A stretch of 64,000 bases of DNA from the NCBI RefSeq assembly GCF_039523735.1, contig NZ_BAAAFW010000092.1, positions 1-64,000 on the forward strand, read 5' to 3'. Below, piece after piece: positions 58,672-64,000 of the stretch. Within the stretch, counting starts at the first letter, position 1; every line of letters begins with the position of its first letter. Under the pieces are notes generated by a model, which saw only the letters and a list, made by a program, of their open reading frames with translations, ran no database searches and had not been told where the DNA came from. The position numbers and the translations under genes were made by a program. The DNA comes from Tatumella punctata. Its GTDB lineage: Bacteria > Pseudomonadota > Gammaproteobacteria > Enterobacterales > Enterobacteriaceae.

Positions 58672-59733
58672 ATGAAAATATTGGTGATTGGCCCTTCATG
58701 GGTTGGCGATATGATGATGTCACAAAGTCTTTATCGCACACTTAAAGCACAATACCCGGACGCCACGATTGACGTAATGGCTCCGGGGTGGTGCCGGCCA
58801 TTATTATCCAGAATGCCCGAGGTCAATCAGGCTATCGCCATGCCGATTGGTCACGGGGCTCTGGCCTTAAAAGAACGTCGACAGATTGGCCGTTCACTGC
58901 GTGAAAGTCGTTACGATCGGGCTTACGTGTTACCGAACTCGTTTAAGTCAGCACTGGTGCCTTTCTTCGCCGGAATCAAAAAACGCATTGGCTGGCGGGG
59001 TGAAATGCGTTACGGCCTGCTTAACGATGCCCGGATACTGGATAAAGCAGCCTTCCCGTTGATGGTCGAACGCTACGTAGCGCTGGCTTATGATGCGGGA
59101 CAAGTCACATCGGCGGCAGCATTGCCCCGGCCATTATTGTGGCCGCAACTGAGTGTCACTGAAGCAGAAAAAACCGGGACCGCCAGCCTTTTCTCTCTGC
59201 CGGCCGATCGCCCGCTGATCGGTTTTTGCCCCGGCGCTGAGTTTGGTCCGGCAAAACGCTGGCCTCATTATCACTATGCGGCACTGGCACAAAAACTGAT
59301 CGCGAAAGGCTACCGTATCCTGCTGTTCGGTTCAGAGAAAGACTACCAAACCGGCGAAGATATTCTCCAGAGCCTGGACACAGCAGATGCTGCCTGCTGC
59401 TATAACCTGGCCGGTAAAACACGGCTGGAACAGGCGGTCATCTTACTCGCCAGCTGTACTGCCGTTGTCAGTAACGACTCTGGTCTGATGCATATTGCTG
59501 CGGCGTTACACCGGCCATTAATCGCATTATATGGCCCCAGCAGTCCTGACTTTACACCGCCATTATCCAATCAGGCTCGTATTATTCGCCTGATTTCAGG
59601 CTATCATAAAATCCGAAAAGGCGAAGCAGACCTTGGTTATCATCAGAGTCTGATTGATATAAAACCTGCGCGTGTTATGGATGAACTCACCATATTACTG
59701 GCCCCCACGCAGGAGAATGAATGCAGGTCCTGA
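58672..59733 (+). CDS. waaF: ADP-heptose:LPS heptosyltransferase II WaaF
   Basis: GT9 glycosyltransferase adding the second heptose to the LPS inner core at the cytoplasmic face of the inner membrane. Starts MKILVIGPSWVGDMMMSQ, with the donor-binding FCPGAEFGPAKRWP and SNDSGLMHIAAAL motifs. 353 aa. 14 nt after hldD. Overlaps waaC by 13 nt. Confidence 0.97.
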   Translation: MKILVIGPSWVGDMMMSQSLYRTLKAQYPDATIDVMAPGWCRPLLSRMPEVNQAIAMPIGHGALALKERRQIGRSLRESRYDRAYVLPNSFKSALVPFFAGIKKRIGWRGEMRYGLLNDARILDKAAFPLMVERYVALAYDAGQVTSAAALPRPLLWPQLSVTEAEKTGTASLFSLPADRPLIGFCPGAEFGPAKRWPHYHYAALAQKLIAKGYRILLFGSEKDYQTGEDILQSLDTADAACCYNLAGKTRLEQAVILLASCTAVVSNDSGLMHIAAALHRPLIALYGPSSPDFTPPLSNQARIIRLISGYHKIRKGEADLGYHQSLIDIKPARVMDELTILLAPTQENECRS

Positions 59734-60698
59734 TAGTTAAAACTTCCTCGATGGGAGATGTGATCCATACTCTCCCTGCTCTGACCGATGCAATGCAGGC
59801 AATTCCCGGAATACGGTTTGACTGGGTAGTTGAAGAAAATTTTGCGCAGATCCCCGGGTGGCACCCGGCAGTGGATCAGGTATTACCCGTTGCTATCCGT
59901 CGCTGGCGTAAGCACTGGTTTGGCTTGCAACAACGGGAAGAGCGTTTCCGGTTTAAGCAACAACTGCGCCAGCGCCAGTACGATATGGTGATTGATGCCC
60001 AGGGGCTGATTAAAAGTGCAGCCCTGGTTACCCGGCTGGCCCGCGGCGAAAAACACGGGGCGGACAGAAACAGTATCCGTGAACCTTTTGCCTGCTGGTG
60101 GTATGACAAGCGACATGTTATCGGCCAGCAGCAACATGCGGTTGAACGAATCCGGGATTTGTTTGCCAAAAGTCTCGGGTATGAAAAACCGGCGGGCCGT
60201 GGTGACTACGCAATCGCAGGCCATTTTATTCATCACCTTCCCGCCGATGCAGGACGCTATATGGTATTCCTGCATGCGACCACCCGGGATAATAAGCACT
60301 GGCCTGAGCAGCACTGGCGTGAACTTATTGAGCGGGTCGCGGCCAGGGGCTATTGCATAAAGCTGCCCTGGGGGACCGAAGCAGAATACCAGCGTGCCGT
60401 ACGGCTGGCAGAAGGACAGCCACAGGCTGAAGTACTGCCCCGGCTTTCACTGGCAGAAGTTGCGCGGGAACTGGCGGGTGCAAAAGTCATTGTCTCTGTC
60501 GATACCGGACTGAGCCATCTGGCCGCAGCACTGGACAGGCCGAACATCACTCTTTATGGCCCGACAGACCCGGGGCTGATAGGCGGTTACGGGAAAAACC
60601 AGATTGCCTTAAGACCGGAAACGGGTGACCGTATGAGTGATATTTCAGCTGCTAAGGTTGATCAGCAAATAAAGCGATTAGCCGATGACTCAGACTAA
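59721..60698 (+). CDS. waaC: ADP-heptose:LPS heptosyltransferase I WaaC
   Basis: GT9 enzyme adding the first heptose to Kdo2-lipid A. MQVLIVKTSSMGDVIHTLPAL at the N-terminus is the family hallmark, the donor motif is HATTRDNKHWPEQHW, and SVDTGLSHLAAAL is conserved. 325 aa. Starts inside waaF (13-nt overlap), so coupled. Loss of this gene gives deep-rough LPS in relatives. Confidence 0.97.
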   Translation: MQVLIVKTSSMGDVIHTLPALTDAMQAIPGIRFDWVVEENFAQIPGWHPAVDQVLPVAIRRWRKHWFGLQQREERFRFKQQLRQRQYDMVIDAQGLIKSAALVTRLARGEKHGADRNSIREPFACWWYDKRHVIGQQQHAVERIRDLFAKSLGYEKPAGRGDYAIAGHFIHHLPADAGRYMVFLHATTRDNKHWPEQHWRELIERVAARGYCIKLPWGTEAEYQRAVRLAEGQPQAEVLPRLSLAEVARELAGAKVIVSVDTGLSHLAAALDRPNITLYGPTDPGLIGGYGKNQIALRPETGDRMSDISAAKVDQQIKRLADDSD

Positions 60699-60765
60699 CT
60701 TCGCCTCTGTCACAGACATCGCCGGGTTCAGTCATTATGTACTTTATTAAGAGTAACCGATAACC

Positions 60766-61887
60766 ATGTGGAAGAAAGTAAAGTACTGGAACCGGCAAAA
60801 AAACCATCTGCTTCGCCGGCTGAAGCTGAAGCTGGTGTGTATGATGTTTGATATGACCTGTCGCCCGACAGCGCCGGACCTGAAAGCGATTAAAAAGGTT
60901 CTGGTACTCCGTGATGACAATAAAATTGGCGATATGATTGTCTCGACCGGCCTGTTTGACCAACTGCATAGTGCAGGTCTCCGGGTGGATGTCGTGGCAG
61001 GCAATGCCAACGCATTTATTGCTGAGTCCCTGCCACAGGTTTCAGCGATATTTTTATACCCGCAGAAAATTCTGCAGATCCTGCAGACTGGCTGTCAATT
61101 ACGCCGACAGAAATATGATTTAGTGATCGATTTCGGTGATTATTTATCACCGGTATATTACAGCTTTATCAGCCTGATCAATGCCCGTCATACACTTGGT
61201 TTTAATAAGCCTCAGTTCTGTCGTTATGACCTGAATGTCACTGATACGGCTATCGACCAGCACATCACCACCCGCTATAAAAAAGTATTAGCCATGCTCG
61301 GCCTGCCATCGGACACTTATCGTTATCAGTTACAGGTTCCGGACATTCCACGGCGTGAGGCAAACGCTTTTATACACTCACTGCCATCGGATGCGATCGT
61401 GGTGTTGAATCCTTTCGCCGCCAGCAAAGACCGGATGTTGTCACCGCAGCAGATCTCCGCTTTTACCCGGATGGTGAACCAAATCGCGCCTGAACTTCAG
61501 GTCATCGTCATTGGCCCGCCTGATTTACTGGCCGCCACAGAAATCCCTGTCACTGCGATAAAAAATCCCTGTGATTCTTTCTGGAGTGCGGTAGTTCTGG
61601 TTCAGCGTGCCAGACTGCTTATCTCCCCCGATACATCATGGGTGCATGTTGCCTGCGCTTACCAGACTCCGCTTATCGCTTTATATAAAAGTAAAATAAT
61701 TGACGGGGGACTGATCAATAATAAAGTCTGGGCACCTGGCTTTCAGCCCTCAGTCCAGATCATCACTGATAAGAACAGTGTCGCCGACATAGAGCCACAG
61801 GCTATCGCCGGCGCACTGAAACAATATCTCAGACCTGCTGAGATTTCTGAACCTGTCCCCCGACAGCACACAGACAAGACAGTGTAA
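60766..61887 (+). CDS. GT9-family LPS glycosyltransferase (heptosyltransferase-like)
   Basis: 373 aa. A basic N-terminal stretch (to about residue 40) precedes the GT9 start VLVLRDDNKIGDMIVSTGLF. The C-terminal half has NPFAASKDRMLS and LLISPDTSWVHVACAY, equivalent to the donor motifs of WaaC and WaaF. Likely adds a further heptose or similar sugar to the core (WaaQ-like), but the acceptor cannot be told. 67 nt after waaC. Its last 59 bp overlap the 3' end of the convergent ligase gene. Confidence 0.85.
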   Translation: MWKKVKYWNRQKNHLLRRLKLKLVCMMFDMTCRPTAPDLKAIKKVLVLRDDNKIGDMIVSTGLFDQLHSAGLRVDVVAGNANAFIAESLPQVSAIFLYPQKILQILQTGCQLRRQKYDLVIDFGDYLSPVYYSFISLINARHTLGFNKPQFCRYDLNVTDTAIDQHITTRYKKVLAMLGLPSDTYRYQLQVPDIPRREANAFIHSLPSDAIVVLNPFAASKDRMLSPQQISAFTRMVNQIAPELQVIVIGPPDLLAATEIPVTAIKNPCDSFWSAVVLVQRARLLISPDTSWVHVACAYQTPLIALYKSKIIDGGLINNKVWAPGFQPSVQIITDKNSVADIEPQAIAGALKQYLRPAEISEPVPRQHTDKTV

Positions 61888-63106
61888 TCATTAACCCGAA
61901 GAAAATCGTCTGTTCACGACTGATCAAGGGGACATCCGTCAGACCGTATCCCGCCAGGCACAGCAATGTCAGCAGTAATAGTGTATTCCTGCACTTTACT
62001 GCCTGATAAAACAGCGTCAGATAAAAAGCCCATAATACTGTCAGACCGATAATCCCTTGCTGACTCGCTGTTTCGATACTTTCATCATGTAAATGAACCA
62101 TCGCATAGTCGAGAGCAGATTGATCTGTGCCATGCTGAGCGACATAAGTACTCATATACTGGTAACGCTGCTCTTTGCTCATACCCCATGGGTGGTGTTT
62201 AAATACCGCCAGTCCGACCTGCCACATTGCCAGACGGGTACCTAACGATGTTGCATCATTACCGTTACTTTGCCGGTAAACACTGAGATCGTTTTCCGTG
62301 GAATGCACCCGCTCAGAAATTTCCCCGCGGAATAAAAATACCAGGCAAGCCAACGTCAGCAAGGCTACTGACAGTACTTTTAACTTATGCCGTGAGTGTG
62401 AATTCACCAGCAGACACACCAGAAAAATAAGCGGATGCAATACAATGGCGGAACGGGTTCCTGTATGCAGGATTAACCAGTATGAACACAGAAAAATAAT
62501 AAATGCCTGCAGATAACCCCGAACAGATCCCTGAGATAATACCAGAAAAGCCAGTGCCAGACTGATACAGGAGTACATATATGAGGCATCCGTTGAACGG
62601 GTATTATTGAATTCAATTCGGTCCATCCCGTGCCACACCTGGACAATACCAATCAGGGATGTCAGCAGAAATGCCAGCCAGAGCGTTGTTTTTATCAGTG
62701 ACCGTTTTGCCGGGATTCGGTGACTGTTTTTCATCAGATACATCATAATCACTGCAGCGAAAAATAATCGTTTCCCTGCCTGCAAATAGGCGTTATACAT
62801 ATTTGCCACAGCCGCATCACCGTAAAAGATCAGAAACCAGAAAATTTTTACTAATGCCAGTAAAATCAGCATCAAAGAAATTATCCCCGGATAACGACGC
62901 AGATGTCTGATATCAACACATATGGCCACCAGTGCAATATAACCGGAAATAAAAAAACAGTTTCTGGCCAGCGCTGTATCCACCAGCGTCAAAACAACGG
63001 ATGCGGCAGCCAGTAAAAAACAGATTACCGGAAAAAAATCATTGCGAAGACTTTTTTGCAGAGATAACGGAAAGCGAGAGGAAAGTGCGGTAAAAAAATT
63101 ATTCAT
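61829..63106 (-). CDS. waaL: O-antigen ligase WaaL-like protein
   Basis: Polytopic membrane protein, 425 aa, about 12 segments. The Wzy_C/O-antigen ligase domain has the conserved arginine R218 in TGTRSA and a histidine pair in HLHDE (338-340) in the large periplasmic loop (about 260-350), matching the R215 and H337/338 pattern of E. coli WaaL. Should transfer undecaprenyl-linked O-antigen to lipid A-core. Convergent with the GT9 gene with a 59-bp coding overlap. Symbol by family and location; distinction from other Wzy_C proteins is not absolute. Confidence 0.82.
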   Translation of the reverse strand: MNNFFTALSSRFPLSLQKSLRNDFFPVICFLLAAASVVLTLVDTALARNCFFISGYIALVAICVDIRHLRRYPGIISLMLILLALVKIFWFLIFYGDAAVANMYNAYLQAGKRLFFAAVIMMYLMKNSHRIPAKRSLIKTTLWLAFLLTSLIGIVQVWHGMDRIEFNNTRSTDASYMYSCISLALAFLVLSQGSVRGYLQAFIIFLCSYWLILHTGTRSAIVLHPLIFLVCLLVNSHSRHKLKVLSVALLTLACLVFLFRGEISERVHSTENDLSVYRQSNGNDATSLGTRLAMWQVGLAVFKHHPWGMSKEQRYQYMSTYVAQHGTDQSALDYAMVHLHDESIETASQQGIIGLTVLWAFYLTLFYQAVKCRNTLLLLTLLCLAGYGLTDVPLISREQTIFFGLMITLSCLCAVGGQVQKSQQV

Positions 63107-63286
63107 GTTGATTACGGTTACCTGCTCAGTCGGAGTAACGGGATGTCCGTGACAGATTTTCCTGGCAGAGACTGTGGCTGATATTTTATACGGACAACCA
63201 CAGGATAATCTTCAACAGCCTGTCAGAAAATCAGATAATTTTGTAACTAAAATGAGCACCGCAGCTAATACCGGCCCGTTATGGTT

Positions 63287-64000
63287 TCACCGGCGAATAC
63301 TGCGAGGCGATTCAGCCTGCCGCGTTATATAAGACTGATAGTATTCGAACAGCGTCATTCCGGTCGTCCGGCTATGCAGCCAGCTGAATAATTGTTCAAG
63401 GTTAGCATAGAGGGCCTCAATATCTGCTGCGGTTTTAAAGGTCGGACTACCGCCTGGCATAAACTCGGAAGAGTGCAGCATAAACTCGACATAATCGCTA
63501 CCAGCCGCCAGATTCCTCTCAACCACCCGTTTCATCGCCGGTAAATTATCACGTGAAGGTCGCAGCCAATACACCGACGGTGAACGGTGCCTGCCTCGTA
63601 ATTTATCCACTCCCTGTTTCAGACGGGTAACCATCGGAGAATGTTTATAGTCTGTGCTCATCGGAACTTCCAGCAGTCCGTGGCTGCCTGGCCTGGAGAT
63701 ATCTTCCGGATCAATAAAATAAGCCTGCCGCGGAAAATGCGTATAATCGGTACCACCGTTACCCTGTGGCGCACCGGAATTAAATGCCCAGTTCACCCGC
63801 GGGGTCACCGAACAGTCAACACAGTAACCAAGTTTACTGAGGATCGCCGCATAGCGTTCGTCAAATGCCCAGCGGCCGGCACGATGACTACGCATTGGTG
63901 TCTGGAAAGATTCTTCCAGTAATTCGGTCATAAACCGGACTTTCGCGATTAACTGATCATCAGGATATTCGATCAGGTAAGGCTGCCACTTCCAGTCATC
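63287..64000 (-). CDS. polysaccharide-deacetylase-like protein (5' end beyond window)
   Basis: Partial. An ATG exists at 63931, but the frame stays open without a stop for 23 more codons to the window edge, reading DDWKWQPYLIEYPDDQ, and the SHRAGRWAFDERYAAI segment belongs mid-domain, so the true start lies to the right. SHRAGRW resembles the arginine motif of NodB-type deacetylases, followed by the GYCVDCSVTPRVNW strand. Clustered with LPS core genes, so a role in surface polysaccharide is likely; a similar gene called walW is known in related LPS loci. Substrate unknown. Confidence 0.7.
   Translation of the reverse strand, partial: DDWKWQPYLIEYPDDQLIAKVRFMTELLEESFQTPMRSHRAGRWAFDERYAAILSKLGYCVDCSVTPRVNWAFNSGAPQGNGGTDYTHFPRQAYFIDPEDISRPGSHGLLEVPMSTDYKHSPMVTRLKQGVDKLRGRHRSPSVYWLRPSRDNLPAMKRVVERNLAAGSDYVEFMLHSSEFMPGGSPTFKTAADIEALYANLEQLFSWLHSRTTGMTLFEYYQSYITRQAESPRSIRR

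Noticed and set aside
59883..60314. 143-codon minus-strand frame
   Set aside because: Antisense to waaC; no family resemblance and no start signal.
1..64000. CRISPR arrays, tRNA genes, insertion sequences, prophage
   Set aside because: No regularly spaced repeats, no cloverleaf-forming segments, and no transposase or phage proteins were recognised anywhere in the window.

Overview
This is a chromosomal window from a gamma-proteobacterium of the order Enterobacterales. Nearly every protein aligns end to end, from memory, with an Escherichia coli counterpart. An argCBGH operon with the short form of ArgG, a peroxiredoxin-glutaredoxin fusion beside oxyR, and the loss of several E. coli neighbours point to the Erwiniaceae (Pantoea/Erwinia/Tatumella side). 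The genus is an inference.

Layout. (1) 1-6.8 kb: an rRNA P1 promoter firing off the left edge, then murI, trmA, yijD-fabR, sthA, oxyR and a Prx-Grx fusion that sits where E. coli has oxyS. (2) 6.8-20.9 kb: arginine and methionine biosynthesis, with argCBGH divergent from argE over two ARG boxes, ppc, metF, and metBL divergent from metJ over tandem MetJ boxes. (3) 20.9-29.1 kb: rpmE, priA, cytR, ftsN, hslVU, rraA and zapB; menA is missing from its usual place. (4) 29.4-40.8 kb: glpFK-glpX, emrD, fpr, yiiQ, tpiA, cdh, sbp, pfkA and fieF. (5) 40.8-48.4 kb: an accessory island between fieF and cpxP. It holds a five-gene chaperone-usher fimbrial operon and, divergent from it, a membrane-anchored winged-helix regulator followed by a FidL-like membrane protein. 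(6) 48.5-51.3 kb: the Cpx envelope-stress locus, cpxP divergent from cpxRA, with the small RNA CpxQ readable in the cpxP 3' UTR. (7) 51.4-57.5 kb: trmL, cysE, gpsA, secB, grxC, yibN, envC and yibQ, with gpmM missing. (8) 57.7 kb to the end: LPS inner-core genes hldD, waaF and waaC, a further GT9 glycosyltransferase, a convergent WaaL-like O-antigen ligase, and a polysaccharide-deacetylase-like gene cut by the right edge.

How the genes work together. Most of the window is housekeeping with conserved regulatory sites (ArgR, MetJ, OxyR, CpxR, sigma-32-type). The accessory part is the fimbrial island. Its ToxR/MarT-like regulator and FidL-like partner are the natural candidates for controlling the fimbriae. 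The island lies directly beside the Cpx system, which in relatives senses misfolded pilus subunits and whose sRNA CpxQ represses type 1 fimbriae. A link between island and Cpx is plausible but is inferred from position only.

Limits. All homology statements are from recognition of the protein sequences, not from a search. Start codons were moved downstream of the longest reading frame where the family N-terminus and a ribosome-binding site support it.
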